The notes beneath the pieces are model-generated. The model did not search any database. It saw only the letters and a program-made list of their open reading frames with translations, and had not been told where the DNA came from. Of a stretch of 64,000 nucleotides of DNA, positions 51,213-60,876 are shown one piece after another. This DNA is from QAMX01 sp964448855 (lineage in GTDB: Bacteria > Bacillota > Clostridia > Oscillospirales > QAMX01), in contig CAYUXI010000011.1 in assembly GCA_964448855.1 (NCBI GenBank), forward strand, positions 14,239 through 78,238, in the 5' to 3' direction. Position 1 is the stretch's first letter, and every line of letters starts with the position of its first letter. Made by a program: the position numbers and the translations under genes.

Positions 51213-53174
51213 ATGTCAATTGCAGTCATGAAGAAACTGACGCTGGCCGCCCCGGTCGAGAGCTGCGAAGCATTGATTGCCGGTATCATGCGTCTGGGTT
51301 GTATCGAGGTTGAATCGTTGCCGTCACGTTCGGAGGAATGCACAGACCTGGTGGCTCAGGGTGCCGTTCGGATTGAAACGGGCGACGTCGATGGAATCCT
51401 CGAACAACGCGAAAAAATCGAAGAAGCGGTCGCACTGCTGAACCGCTATGCGCCGCAGAAAACCGGGTTATTTCCCAAAAAGCCGGTTGTCCCCGAACGC
51501 TCTCTTTTCAATCAGGACGAATCGGCACGTGCCGTTCGCATGGCTGAAACGCTGCTGCAGGCCGGTGAGCAGATTGATCAACTGGCTGAAGCCCTTCAGA
51601 CAGCTACCACCAGCGTCGAGCTCCTGACGCCCTGGCAGAACCTGAAAACGCCGGTCGAATTTCGCGGCGGACAGTCCTTTGTCCAGCGCTGCGGCACCGT
51701 TCCGGCGCGAACCAATCTCGATCAGCTGCGGGCAGAGCTTGCGGAAAAGGCACCCTGTACAGAGTTCTGGGTCATATCGGAAGACAAAAACGCTCATTAT
51801 CTCTCCATCCTGACGGCTAAAACCGAAGATCAGGAAGCCCTTCGCGTTCTGCGTGCGCTCTCGTTTCCCGAGCAGTCCTTCAAAGGAATGACCGGGCTGG
51901 CTGCTGATGCGTTGTCGGAGGCCACCGCGCGGAAAACGGAGCTGACTCAGCAAAAGCAGGAAGCACTCGACAAGATTACAGCGGCGCAGAAGGAGATCCA
52001 TTTTCTCCGACAGACGAGCGACGCACTGGCCAATTGCGCAGAGCGCGAACGCATCAAGTCCAATCTGCTCCGCACCGATACCGTCTTTTTCCTTGAAGGC
52101 TGGCTACCGGAAGCATCGGAACAGTCGGTTGTGCGATTGCTGGATCAATTCGAAACCTCTTACTCGATAGAAGACCCGGATGAAGAGGACGATGTGCCGG
52201 TTCGACTGGATAACAGCAAGCTGGTGCAGCCGTTTGGAGAAATCACGCAGATGTACGGGATGCCTGCGTACCGCTCCTTTGTGGATCCAAACCCCACCAT
52301 GGCAATTTTCTATTTCCTGGCCTTCGGCATCATGCTTTCCGATGCGGCGTACGGCATCCTGCTGTCCATTGGCTGTCTGTTCCTGCTGAAGAAAATGAAA
52401 CCGTCCGGCTCCATGCGCAATATGCTGTCGCTCTTTTTCTTTGGCGGTATTTCAACCGTCATTTGGGGTTCGATTTTCGGCAGCTGGTTCGGCAACGCGG
52501 TTTCCGTCGTTTCGGCTGGTCTGTTTGGAAAGGAAATCACCCCGCCTACTTTGATTGATCCGATCAACGAACCAATCAAAATGATGGCTCTGTCCTATAT
52601 TTTCGGCGCGATTCAGGTCATGACCGCGATGTTCTTGGAAGCATATCGGCGCCTGAAACGAAAAGACTGGCAGGGAGCGGTCTTTGGCATCTATTCGTGG
52701 TACGTTTTGTTTGTCGGCGTTCTGATGCTCTTCCTGGTCGATTCCCCCATCTCGAAATATGTCGTGATCGTCGGCCTACTGATGGTCATGTATGGCGGTA
52801 CGCTGAACCGGAAGGGCCTTTCCAAAATTGTCGGCAGCTTCCTGGCACTGTACAATATCACGGGGTATTTCTCCGATATCCTGTCCTATTCGCGCCTCCT
52901 GGCGCTGTGCCTCTCCACGGCCGTTGTTGCCAACGTGGTGAATACCATGGGATCTCTGAAGGGCTTCGGCGTCAGCGGTACCATCCTGTTCATCATTGTA
53001 TTCATCATCGGCCATGTCTTTAACCTCGCATTGAATCTCCTCGGTGCATATGTCCACACGAGCCGACTGCAATACATTGAATACTTCGGCCGATTCTATG
53101 AAGGCGGCGGTAGAACGTTCCGCCCGCTGACCCTGTCGACCAAGTATGTCGACGTCGTCAGGGACAACGACTGA
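51213..53174 (+). CDS. ntpI: V-type ATPase subunit I (membrane stator)
   Basis: The 653-residue subunit has a cytoplasmic N-terminal half (1-340; helical arms that bind the E/F stalks) and a C-terminal half with about seven or eight membrane helices. The latter carries the conserved ion-channel region around SYSRLLALCLSTAVVANVVN, with the essential Arg in the SYSRLLAL segment. Length matches NtpI (about 650). It lies one base after ntpF. Confidence 0.95.
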   Translation: MSIAVMKKLTLAAPVESCEALIAGIMRLGCIEVESLPSRSEECTDLVAQGAVRIETGDVDGILEQREKIEEAVALLNRYAPQKTGLFPKKPVVPERSLFNQDESARAVRMAETLLQAGEQIDQLAEALQTATTSVELLTPWQNLKTPVEFRGGQSFVQRCGTVPARTNLDQLRAELAEKAPCTEFWVISEDKNAHYLSILTAKTEDQEALRVLRALSFPEQSFKGMTGLAADALSEATARKTELTQQKQEALDKITAAQKEIHFLRQTSDALANCAERERIKSNLLRTDTVFFLEGWLPEASEQSVVRLLDQFETSYSIEDPDEEDDVPVRLDNSKLVQPFGEITQMYGMPAYRSFVDPNPTMAIFYFLAFGIMLSDAAYGILLSIGCLFLLKKMKPSGSMRNMLSLFFFGGISTVIWGSIFGSWFGNAVSVVSAGLFGKEITPPTLIDPINEPIKMMALSYIFGAIQVMTAMFLEAYRRLKRKDWQGAVFGIYSWYVLFVGVLMLFLVDSPISKYVVIVGLLMVMYGGTLNRKGLSKIVGSFLALYNITGYFSDILSYSRLLALCLSTAVVANVVNTMGSLKGFGVSGTILFIIVFIIGHVFNLALNLLGAYVHTSRLQYIEYFGRFYEGGGRTFRPLTLSTKYVDVVRDND

Positions 53175-53336
53175 CGCAAAATTCCATCGGTCAGCTGCAA
53201 GATCGATCGCCGCTGACACCCATCCTCAGCGCAATCCGGTACACTCGAATCGACTGCAATCGTTTGTCGTTTTCGGTCGGTTCAACGCACAAATACGGGC
53301 GAAATAAACTTGATAATATCAGGGAGGACGAATCAC

Positions 53337-53849
53337 ATGGCAGAATTCACAGATTTTTTGAGAGCAATTTTTCAGGGCGGAAACCTTGCACTGGCAGGTG
53401 CGGCACTGGCTTTGTTGATGGCCGGTATCGGGTCTGCACGCGGCGTCGGCATCGTCGGCGAAATGTCTGCCGGGGTCGTTTCTGAAGATCCCTCCAAATT
53501 TGTCAGAACGCTGATCCTGCAGGCACTGCCTGGCACACAGGGCATTTACGGCCTGATTATCGCATTTATGATCATGATGAAAATCGGTATTTTTGGCGGC
53601 GAAGTCGCATTTGAAGCCGTGACCATTGCACAGGGTGCGGCGCTGTTCTTCGCAGCACTGCCCATGGCCTTTGTTGGCTATTTCTCCGCCATTGCACAGG
53701 CGAAGGTCGCTGCGGCATCCCTGCAGATCGTTGCAAAATGTCCGGAAGAATCTTCAAAGGGTATGATCTATGCCGGTCTGGTCGAGACCTACGCTGTTTT
53801 CGCACTTCTGATTTCGTTCCTGCTTGTTTCCGGCATTCAGGTTGGCTAA
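53337..53849 (+). CDS. ntpK: V-type ATPase subunit K (c-ring, double hairpin)
   Basis: The 170-residue rotor protein consists of two fused two-helix hairpins (four membrane helices). The Na+ ligands known from Enterococcus hirae NtpK are all present: Leu64, Thr67 and Gln68 (ALPGTQ), Gln121 (AIAQAKV) and the essential Glu150 (LVETYAVF). This favours sodium transport, though proton use is not ruled out. GGGAGG precedes ATG 53337. The 162-base gap after ntpI holds no gene I can support. Confidence 0.95.
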   Translation: MAEFTDFLRAIFQGGNLALAGAALALLMAGIGSARGVGIVGEMSAGVVSEDPSKFVRTLILQALPGTQGIYGLIIAFMIMMKIGIFGGEVAFEAVTIAQGAALFFAALPMAFVGYFSAIAQAKVAAASLQIVAKCPEESSKGMIYAGLVETYAVFALLISFLLVSGIQVG

Positions 53850-53873
53850 CCGCTGCGGAAACGGAGGGCAACT

Positions 53874-54473
53874 ATGAACGGAATTGAAAAGCTGATTCAG
53901 AAAATTGACGAAAAAGCAGATGCCGTATGCGCTGAACGCCTTTCCGGCGTCGAACAGCAGGCGGAAGCCATTCGAAATGATTACCGCGTCAAGGGTGAGA
54001 CAGCTGCCGCAAAAATCCTGGAACAGGCCAAAGAGCAAATCCAACAGGATCAGCAGCGCGCGGGCGGAACCGACCAACTCGAACGTTCCAAAAATGTACT
54101 GGCCGCGAAGCACGCGATGCTGAACGCCGCATTCGAACGTGCGCGCTGCAAACTGATGAATCAGACTCCGGCTGAAAAGATCAGCTTTGACCTCAAAATC
54201 CTGAAAAAAGCCGACTGCTGCGGTGACGAAATTGTTTTTCTGAACCAGAATGACCACGATACCTTCGGCAGAGAAGCGATTACGGCTATGAATCAGGCAC
54301 TGTCCGCAGCAGGCTTGCCGGCGCAATTGGTGCTGTCGGACGACTGCCGAAGCATCGACGGCGGTTTTGTCCTGCAACGCGGTAGAATTGAAACCGACTG
54401 CTCCTATTCCGCACTTCTGACGCAGATGCGGACGGAACTGATCAACGATGTCGCAAAGGTGTTGTTTTCATGA
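53874..54473 (+). CDS. ntpE: V-type ATPase subunit E (peripheral stalk)
   Basis: The 199-residue protein has a long N-terminal helix (about 1-95, with alternating charged and Ala residues) and a globular end with DGGFVLQRGRIETDCSYSALL, the conserved stalk E motif (GGvil..g.i..n.t). ACGGAGGG precedes the ATG. It overlaps ntpC by four bases. Confidence 0.93.
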   Translation: MNGIEKLIQKIDEKADAVCAERLSGVEQQAEAIRNDYRVKGETAAAKILEQAKEQIQQDQQRAGGTDQLERSKNVLAAKHAMLNAAFERARCKLMNQTPAEKISFDLKILKKADCCGDEIVFLNQNDHDTFGREAITAMNQALSAAGLPAQLVLSDDCRSIDGGFVLQRGRIETDCSYSALLTQMRTELINDVAKVLFS

Positions 54474-55453
54474 AAAGTGAAAAGATGCCGCTGGACTATC
54501 TGGCTGCCTCCGGCGTTGTCCGGATGCGGGAGAACCAGCTTGTGAACGCAGAGCGCCGTGCGCGAATTGAAGCCGCCAAAACGCCGGGGGAGGTCTACCG
54601 CATTCTGCAGGAGTGCGGGTACGATATTTCCGAAGTCCGGGTGAATCAAACCGGCGCAGAGGGAATGCGGATTTTTTCCGCGCTCATTTCTCGTGCCCGT
54701 GAGGAGCTGTATCGCTTTGCAGACAGCGTCGCGGAAACCCATGCAATCGCTGACTTCTTTCGTGTCAAAATCGACTGCCACAATATCAAAGTCATTCTGA
54801 AAGGCAAGGCACTCCAGAAAGAGGACAATACGCTCCTTCTAAACGGTGGAACCCTTGCAAAGGACGTAATTGTCCGGATGCTTTCCGCCGCCTCCAACGA
54901 AAAATTGCCGGGCTGCTTTGCGGACGCTGCCACGGAAGCCAGACAGATTTTGGAAAGAAGCATGGACGGCCAACGGGCTGATTTTGTCCTCGATCGCGCC
55001 ATGCTCGATGAACAGGCGCGGTTGGCCGCGGAGTCCGGGGTGGAATGTCTCTGCTCCTATGCCAAACGGTTGGCCGACAGCGCCAATCTGCGCACGTGTG
55101 TCCGATTGCTGCGCGCTGCGGTCGAGCCCGCATCCCTGGCTCCGGCACTGTCTGGACAGGGGAGCGTGGAAGTTCCTAAGCTGATTCATGCCTTGGAGAT
55201 TGACGCTTTCCTGGATCCTTACAAGGGGACAGCCTTCGAACAGGCCGCACAGATCGGCGCAGATGTCCTGCAGGGCAAAGCTACGACAGCCGCACTGGAA
55301 ACGGTCTGCGAAGCGGCAGAAACTCAACTGTTTGCAGACAGCAAGTACCTGACGGCTGGGCCGGAATTGCTGATCCAGTACATCGTTCGGAGAGAACAGG
55401 AATTCAAAACCCTTCGAATTTTCATGGCCAAAAAGATGCGTGCTTTTGCATGA
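54470..55453 (+). CDS. ntpC: V-type ATPase subunit C (central rotor socket)
   Basis: The 327-residue helical protein fits the C/AC39 family: a three-fold funnel that links the K ring to the D/F axle. Repeated motifs AETHAIADFFRVKIDCHNIKVILKG and LEIDAFLDPYKG, plus the ending EFKTLRIFMAKKMR, match the family. The start overlaps ntpE (ATGA). Confidence 0.92.
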   Translation: MKSEKMPLDYLAASGVVRMRENQLVNAERRARIEAAKTPGEVYRILQECGYDISEVRVNQTGAEGMRIFSALISRAREELYRFADSVAETHAIADFFRVKIDCHNIKVILKGKALQKEDNTLLLNGGTLAKDVIVRMLSAASNEKLPGCFADAATEARQILERSMDGQRADFVLDRAMLDEQARLAAESGVECLCSYAKRLADSANLRTCVRLLRAAVEPASLAPALSGQGSVEVPKLIHALEIDAFLDPYKGTAFEQAAQIGADVLQGKATTAALETVCEAAETQLFADSKYLTAGPELLIQYIVRREQEFKTLRIFMAKKMRAFA

Positions 55454-55479
55454 TTGAGAGAAGCAGGAGTGTGTGAACA

Positions 55480-55821
55480 ATGTCATATCAAGCAGCCATC
55501 ATTGGCGATTCGGATTCTGTTCTCGGCTTCCGCGCCGTTGGATTTGAAGCCGTACCGGCTGAGACGGCCGCAGAAGTGCGAGCCGCATTGAAAAAACTGT
55601 CAGACGGTTCATATGCCGTGATTTACATTACGGAACAGGCGGCGAGCCTTGCGATGGACGAGGTTGCCAAATTCCGCGACCGCCTGATACCGGCTGTGAT
55701 TCTCATTCCGGGAAAAGACGGTTCACTTGGCATCGGGAAAAAAGCCGTTCAACAAAGCATAGAGCGGGCGGTTGGCGCAGATATCATCAGCGGACTGCCA
55801 GAATCAAAGAACGAATTATAA
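55480..55821 (+). CDS. ntpG: V-type ATPase subunit F (NtpG)
   Basis: The 113-residue Rossmann-like protein has AIIGDSDSVLGFRAVGFEAVP at the start, then YAVIYITEQAA and ALIxxPG-like VILIPGK, as in subunit F, which forms the axle with subunit D. AAGCAGGAG precedes the ATG. It lies 26 bases after ntpC. Confidence 0.94.
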   Translation: MSYQAAIIGDSDSVLGFRAVGFEAVPAETAAEVRAALKKLSDGSYAVIYITEQAASLAMDEVAKFRDRLIPAVILIPGKDGSLGIGKKAVQQSIERAVGADIISGLPESKNEL

Positions 55822-55841
55822 GGACGAAAGGTGCGTTCCAA

Positions 55842-57614
55842 ATGGAAATTGGACGAGTCGTAAAAATCGCCGGCCCGCTTGTCGTTGCGGAGGGTATGTC
55901 CGGCGCCAATATGTTTGATGTCGTTCACGTTGGGAAGGATCGACTGATCGGCGAAATTATCGAGATGCGTGGCGATCGCGCTTCCATTCAGGTTTATGAG
56001 GAAACTTCCGGCCTGACGCCGGGTGCAGAGGTCTGCTCGACTGGCAAACCGCTTTCGGTTGAGCTGGCTCCGGGGATGCTGGAGCAGATGTTTGACGGTA
56101 TTCAGCGTCCGCTGGATGTCCTGCGCCGTTTGAGCGGCGATACCATTCAACGCGGCGTAGAGGTCTCCGCACTGGATCGTGCAAAAAAATGGGATTTTCG
56201 TCCGCTGGTTCAACCGGGCGCACACGTTACAGCCGGGGATTTCATCGGTGAAGTTCAGGAAACCTCTGTCATTTCTCATAAAATTATGGTTCCCAACGGC
56301 GTTGAAGGCGAAATTCTGTCGATTTCTGAGGGCGAATTTACCATCGTCGAACCGGTTGCACGCATTCGCTGTGCAGACGGCACCGAACAGGATTTGAAGA
56401 TGCTCTCCGATTGGCCGGTGCGCCGGAGCCGCCCCTATCGCGAAAAGCTGCCGCCGGAAGCACCGATGATCACCGGCCAACGCGTCATTGATACGATGTT
56501 CCCGCTGGCCAAAGGCGGTGCTGCCGCGATTCCCGGCCCGTTCGGAAGCGGCAAGACGGTCGTTCAGCATCAGCTGGCCAAATGGTCGGACGTGGATATC
56601 GTCGTCTACGTCGGCTGCGGTGAGCGCGGCAACGAGATGACCGATGTTCTGCGGGAATTCCCGGAGCTGAAGGATCCAAAAACCGGCGAAAGCCTCATGA
56701 AACGAACCGTCCTGATTGCAAATACGTCCGATATGCCCGTTGCTGCCCGTGAAGCATCGATCTATACCGGGATTACCATCGGCGAATATTTCCGCGACAT
56801 GGGATACGATGTCGCTATCATTGCAGACTCTACCTCCAGATGGGCAGAAGCACTGCGTGAAATGTCCGGACGCCTGGAGGAAATGCCGGGCGAAGAAGGC
56901 TATCCGGCTTATCTGACATCCCGTATCGCCCAGTTCTATGAACGGGCTGGCCATGTCGTCTGCATGGGGCAGGATCGCCGCGAAGCCACCTTGAGCGCCA
57001 TTGGCGCCGTTTCCCCGGCAGGCGGCGACATCTCTGAACCGGTTTCTCAGGCCACCCTTCGAATTGTCAAGGTCTTCTGGGGATTGGATGATCAGCTGGC
57101 CTATCGACGCCATTTCCCAGCCATCAACTGGCTAAACAGCTACTCGCTCTACCTGGATCGCGTGATGCCGTGGATGAATTCACACGTCAACCCCAATTTC
57201 CGGGACAACCGCGATACGGCAATGCAGCTGCTGCAATTGGAATCCGAACTCGACGAAATCGTCCGACTGGTCGGTGTCGATGCCTTGTCCGCACAGGATC
57301 GTCTGACCATGGAAACCGCCCGGATGATTCGTGAAGACTTCCTGCAGCAGAATGCTTTTTCCGATACAGACAGCTATACGTCGCCTGATAAACAGTTTGA
57401 GCTGCTCAAATTGATTTTGACCTTCCATACCACCGCATCAGCAGCCGTCCAGAAGGGAGCTGAGATTGATCAGCTGCTGCAGCTGCCCGCCATGGAACAG
57501 ATTGGCCGGGCGAAAGACATTGGCGAACAGGATTTTGAACGCCGCTATACAGAAATTGCGACATCCATGACACATGACATCCGCTGCCTGATCCCGGATG
57601 ACGACACTCTGTAA
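55842..57614 (+). CDS. ntpA: V-type ATPase catalytic subunit A
   Basis: The 590-residue catalytic subunit binds and hydrolyses (or makes) ATP. Residues 232-239 form the P-loop GPFGSGKT, followed by VYVGCGERGNEM and ADSTSRWAEALREMSGRLEEMPGEEGYPAYL. The non-homologous insertion typical of A subunits lies before the P-loop. GGACGAAAGG precedes the ATG. Length is normal for the family. Confidence 0.98.
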   Translation: MEIGRVVKIAGPLVVAEGMSGANMFDVVHVGKDRLIGEIIEMRGDRASIQVYEETSGLTPGAEVCSTGKPLSVELAPGMLEQMFDGIQRPLDVLRRLSGDTIQRGVEVSALDRAKKWDFRPLVQPGAHVTAGDFIGEVQETSVISHKIMVPNGVEGEILSISEGEFTIVEPVARIRCADGTEQDLKMLSDWPVRRSRPYREKLPPEAPMITGQRVIDTMFPLAKGGAAAIPGPFGSGKTVVQHQLAKWSDVDIVVYVGCGERGNEMTDVLREFPELKDPKTGESLMKRTVLIANTSDMPVAAREASIYTGITIGEYFRDMGYDVAIIADSTSRWAEALREMSGRLEEMPGEEGYPAYLTSRIAQFYERAGHVVCMGQDRREATLSAIGAVSPAGGDISEPVSQATLRIVKVFWGLDDQLAYRRHFPAINWLNSYSLYLDRVMPWMNSHVNPNFRDNRDTAMQLLQLESELDEIVRLVGVDALSAQDRLTMETARMIREDFLQQNAFSDTDSYTSPDKQFELLKLILTFHTTASAAVQKGAEIDQLLQLPAMEQIGRAKDIGEQDFERRYTEIATSMTHDIRCLIPDDDTL

Positions 57615-57643
57615 CGGTTCTGACGGAAAGGATTGATTGGACG

Positions 57644-59038
57644 ATGATCAAAGAATACAGAACGATCAGTGAAGTCGCAGGGCCGTTAATGCTGGTTCAG
57701 AATGTTCAGGGTGCTGCGTATAACGAACTGGCAGAGATTGTTCTGCAAAACGGCGAAAAGCGCCGCTGCAAGGTGCTCGAAGTCGATGGAACCAACGTGC
57801 TGGTGCAGCTGTTTGAAAACAGCGCCGGAATCAACCTCGCAGACAGCAAGGTTCGGTTCCTGGGGCATAGTCTTGAAATGCCCGTCTCTGAAGATATGCT
57901 GGGGCGTGTCTTTGACGGGATGGGACGCCCGGCCGATGGCGGCCCGGAGCTGCTGGCCGAAAAATACCTGGATATCAACGGCGTGCCGATGAACCCGACG
58001 GCTCGAAATTATCCGTCCGAGTTCATTCAGACCGGTATTTCCAGCATTGACGGCCTGAATACGCTGGTTCGCGGCCAAAAACTGCCGATTTTCTCCGGAA
58101 GCGGCTTGCCCCATGCGCAACTGGCCGCGCAGATTGCCCGTCAGGCGAAAGTCCTGAATTCGGATGCGAAATTCGCGGTTGTCTTTGCCGCAATCGGAAT
58201 CACCTTCGAGGAAGCCGATTTCTTCATTTCAGACTTCAAACGCACCGGGGCTTTGAACCGCACGGTTCTCTTTATCAACCTGGCCAATGACCCCGCCATC
58301 GAACGAATTGCCACGCCGCGTATGGCGCTCTCTGCGGCCGAATATCTTGCATTTGAGAAGAATATGCACGTTCTTGTCATTATGACGGATATCACAAACT
58401 ACGCCGAAGCGCTCCGCGAAATCTCCGCAGCACGCAAAGAGGTTCCTGGCCGCCGCGGCTATCCGGGCTACCTGTACACCGACCTCGCTACCATGTATGA
58501 ACGCGCAGGCCGCCGCATCAGCAGCGATGGCTCAATTACACTGATTCCGATTCTTTCCATGCCGGAGGATGACAAAACGCACCCCATTCCCGACTTGACC
58601 GGATATATCACCGAGGGACAGATCATTCTTTCCCGCGAACTGTACCGCAAGAATATCCAGCCGCCCGTTGATGTCCTGCCGTCTCTTTCACGTCTGAAGG
58701 ACAAGGGCATCGGCGCAGGGAAGACCCGGGAAGATCATGCCAACCAGATGAACCAGATCATTGCCTGCTATGCCCGCGGCAAGGAGTCCAAGGAACTGAT
58801 GACGATTCTCGGTGAAGCCGCTCTGACGGAAATGGACAAACTCTATGCCAAATTTGCTGACGCCTTTGACAAGCAATACCTGGCGCAGGGCTATGACACC
58901 AACCGCTCCATCGAAGAAACGCTGGAGCTCGGCTGGCGACTGCTGGAAATTCTGCCGAAATCAGAGCTGAAACGCATCAAACCGGAGTTGATTGAACGCT
59001 ACTATCATTCACACTCCACCGATGAGGCAAACGCATAA
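57644..59038 (+). CDS. ntpB: V-type ATPase regulatory subunit B
   Basis: The 464-residue non-catalytic nucleotide-binding subunit shows the expected degraded P-loop (PIFSGSGLPHAQLAAQIARQA), MTDITNYAEALREISAARKEVPGRRGYPGYLYTDLA and EGQIILSRELYR. AAAGGATTG precedes the ATG. It follows ntpA by 29 bases. Confidence 0.98.
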   Translation: MIKEYRTISEVAGPLMLVQNVQGAAYNELAEIVLQNGEKRRCKVLEVDGTNVLVQLFENSAGINLADSKVRFLGHSLEMPVSEDMLGRVFDGMGRPADGGPELLAEKYLDINGVPMNPTARNYPSEFIQTGISSIDGLNTLVRGQKLPIFSGSGLPHAQLAAQIARQAKVLNSDAKFAVVFAAIGITFEEADFFISDFKRTGALNRTVLFINLANDPAIERIATPRMALSAAEYLAFEKNMHVLVIMTDITNYAEALREISAARKEVPGRRGYPGYLYTDLATMYERAGRRISSDGSITLIPILSMPEDDKTHPIPDLTGYITEGQIILSRELYRKNIQPPVDVLPSLSRLKDKGIGAGKTREDHANQMNQIIACYARGKESKELMTILGEAALTEMDKLYAKFADAFDKQYLAQGYDTNRSIEETLELGWRLLEILPKSELKRIKPELIERYYHSHSTDEANA

Positions 59039-59058
59039 GATAAACGGAGGCGACAGAC

Positions 59059-59715
59059 TTGGCCGTCATGAATGTGAATCCGACACGGATGCAATTAAAA
59101 AAACTGAAGAAAAGTCTGGCAACAGCTGTCAGAGGGCACAAACTGCTCAAAGACAAGAATGATGAACTCATGAAACAGTTCCTGAATATCGTCCGCGACA
59201 ATCTCCGTCTTCGCGCAGCAGTCGAGGAAAAGATTCAGGCACTGCATGATCATTTTTCGATTGCGTCCGCAGAGATGAGCCCGGAGTACCTGAGTCAGGC
59301 ACTTCTTCTGCCGAAGCAGACGGTTTCCATTGACGTGACTGAGAAGAATATCATGAGCGTCCGCATCCCGACCTATGACTTTCAAACAACGGAGCCGTCG
59401 GAGGGTTCGATTTTTCCATACGGCACAGTCAATACATCCGGCGAATTGGACGATGCGGTGCAGGCCGCCTGTGATCTGCTCCCGGATCTGCTCGCATTGG
59501 CTCAGGTCGAAAAAGCGACTTCTATGATGGCTGCGGAGATCGAGCGGACACGTCGGCGCGTTAATGCGCTGGAGCACGTTCTGATTCCGCAGTACCGCGA
59601 TACCATCCGTTTTATCACCATGAAACTCGATGAGAACGAACGCGGCAATATCACGCGCCTGATGAAGGTCAAGGATATGATGCTCGCGGAAACCCTCTCA
59701 AAAGACCAACACTAA
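59059..59715 (+). CDS. ntpD: V-type ATPase subunit D (rotor axle)
   Basis: The 218-residue protein has the paired long coiled-coil helices of subunit D: NVNPTRMQLKKLKKSLATAVRGHKLLKDKNDELMKQF at the N-terminus and RRVNALEHVLIPQYRDTIRFI...LDENERGNITRLMKVKDM at the C-terminus. TTG 59059 is preferred as start because CGGAGG lies eight bases upstream; the ATG at 59068 is 17 bases away. Last gene of the operon; a terminator follows. Confidence 0.95.
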   Translation: MAVMNVNPTRMQLKKLKKSLATAVRGHKLLKDKNDELMKQFLNIVRDNLRLRAAVEEKIQALHDHFSIASAEMSPEYLSQALLLPKQTVSIDVTEKNIMSVRIPTYDFQTTEPSEGSIFPYGTVNTSGELDDAVQAACDLLPDLLALAQVEKATSMMAAEIERTRRRVNALEHVLIPQYRDTIRFITMKLDENERGNITRLMKVKDMMLAETLSKDQH

Positions 59716-59718
59716 AGC

Positions 59719-59753
59719 ATACGCCGCAGGAATCGTACCTGCGGCGTATTTTG
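59719..59753 (+). terminator. Terminator of the V-ATPase operon
   Basis: ATACGCCGCAGG pairs with CCTGCGGCGTAT, followed by TTTTG. Confidence 0.88.
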
Positions 59754-59827
59754 ATTGAATACAGACGTATCAAATCGGGAAAAATGCGCATGATAATCGT
59801 ACAGCCAAAAGAAAGGATTGTGACCGC

Positions 59828-60004
59828 ATGAGCCCGAAAGAATTACTCTATATGGAAGATGCCTTGTCGCATGAGCAGATGATGCATCAAAAATGCACCG
59901 ACCTTGCAAACCGCTTGCAGGATCAGGAATTGAAGACCTTTGTTCTTCAATTGGCGAGCCGTCATCAACAGCACTTTGGCGACCTGTACGGTCTGCTGAA
60001 GTAA
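59828..60004 (+). CDS. Short spore-coat-associated helical protein
   Basis: The 58-residue protein is entirely helical (KELLYMEDALSHEQMMHQ, then LANRLQDQELKTFVLQL and HHxxF-like RHQQHF). It resembles the short ferritin-like/coat proteins paired with CotF homologues in Clostridia. AAAGGATTG precedes the ATG. The CotF-like gene begins 17 bases downstream. Confidence 0.7.
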   Translation: MSPKELLYMEDALSHEQMMHQKCTDLANRLQDQELKTFVLQLASRHQQHFGDLYGLLK

Positions 60005-60021
60005 AAAGGGGAGGAACCAAT

Positions 60022-60267
60022 ATGGACGATCAACTGATTATGGAAGACATCCTGACGACCGTGAAAGGTGCCGCTGATCTCTATCTGCATGGGACAATCG
60101 AATCGGCCACCGTCAATATCCATCAGGCGTTCGATCAAAAGCTCAATGACACGCTCCAGATGCAGAACGATATCTATACGAAAATGTCTCAACGCGGCTG
60201 GTTCCCGCCGCAACAGGCCGAACAGCAGAAAATCGATCAGGCCAGACAAAAGTTTTCAGCCAAATAA
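60022..60267 (+). CDS. CotF-like spore coat protein
   Basis: The 81-residue protein matches clostridial CotF-family coat proteins: MEDILTTVKGAADLYLHGTIES, NIHQAFDQKLNDTLQMQNDIYTKMSQRGW and a QQA-rich tail. It suggests that the organism can sporulate. A strong GGGGAGG precedes the ATG. A perfect hairpin follows. Confidence 0.88.
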   Translation: MDDQLIMEDILTTVKGAADLYLHGTIESATVNIHQAFDQKLNDTLQMQNDIYTKMSQRGWFPPQQAEQQKIDQARQKFSAK

Positions 60268-60284
60268 GCAAAACGCCCAAAACA

Positions 60285-60325
60285 GCAAAACATGGCGGTG
60301 ACGTGGTGTCGCCGCCATGTTTTGC
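60285..60325. terminator. Hairpin after the coat genes
   Basis: GCAAAACATGGCGG pairs perfectly with CCGCCATGTTTTGC. No T run follows on either strand. The next 150 bases (60326-60476) show no gene or site I can name. Confidence 0.7.
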
Positions 60326-60476
60326 GATGACCAAGCCTTTGAACGCGATCGATCTTTCCAACGGAAGGTCGAGCGTTGCAGTCTCTTTTTAGCATCGCGG
60401 CATGACGTTCAAAAGAATGAATTCCGGAAAAGGATGCCACGTGGTTGCGGATTGCAGAAGCTCATCTAAAAAATGG

Positions 60477-60863
60477 TCAAAAGATATTGCCCAGTGTTGG
60501 CCGATCTCGCGCAGCCAGTGAGTTGACTGCGAAGGCGGCGGAAGCAAGCTCCGCTTCCAGTGACTGCAAATCTTCAAACTGCGCACAAATCGTGGCGCTC
60601 CCCAGTGAAGACAAAATGGAGTCCAGATAGGAATGATTGAGCGCAATGGCAAAAACGATTTTCCGGTCATTGAACATCGCCGTCAAGGCCTCAAGCCGAT
60701 CGACACACGCAGAAAACTGCCCACACCTCGCCTGCAGCCGGATATCTGCAATCGCATCTGCGGACTCCTGACAGGTATCGGAAATATACCCCTGAACCGA
60801 AATTGCCGCCAGCAGCGTGACCAACAACAGAAATAACGCAATCAGCGTATATCGAAGATTCAT
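60477..60863 (-). CDS. DUF4363 family membrane-anchored protein
   Basis: The 128-residue protein has one N-terminal membrane segment (YTLIALFLLLVTLLAAISV) and a helical outer part with the DUF4363 pattern: FNDRKIVFAIALNHSYLDSI and LQSLEAELASAAFAVNSLA, ending GNIF. Clostridia often carry it next to DUF421, as here. GGGGGAAAG precedes ATG 60863. Function unknown. Confidence 0.8.
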   Translation of the reverse strand: MNLRYTLIALFLLLVTLLAAISVQGYISDTCQESADAIADIRLQARCGQFSACVDRLEALTAMFNDRKIVFAIALNHSYLDSILSSLGSATICAQFEDLQSLEAELASAAFAVNSLAARDRPTLGNIF

Positions 60864-60876
60864 AAGTGCTTTCCCC

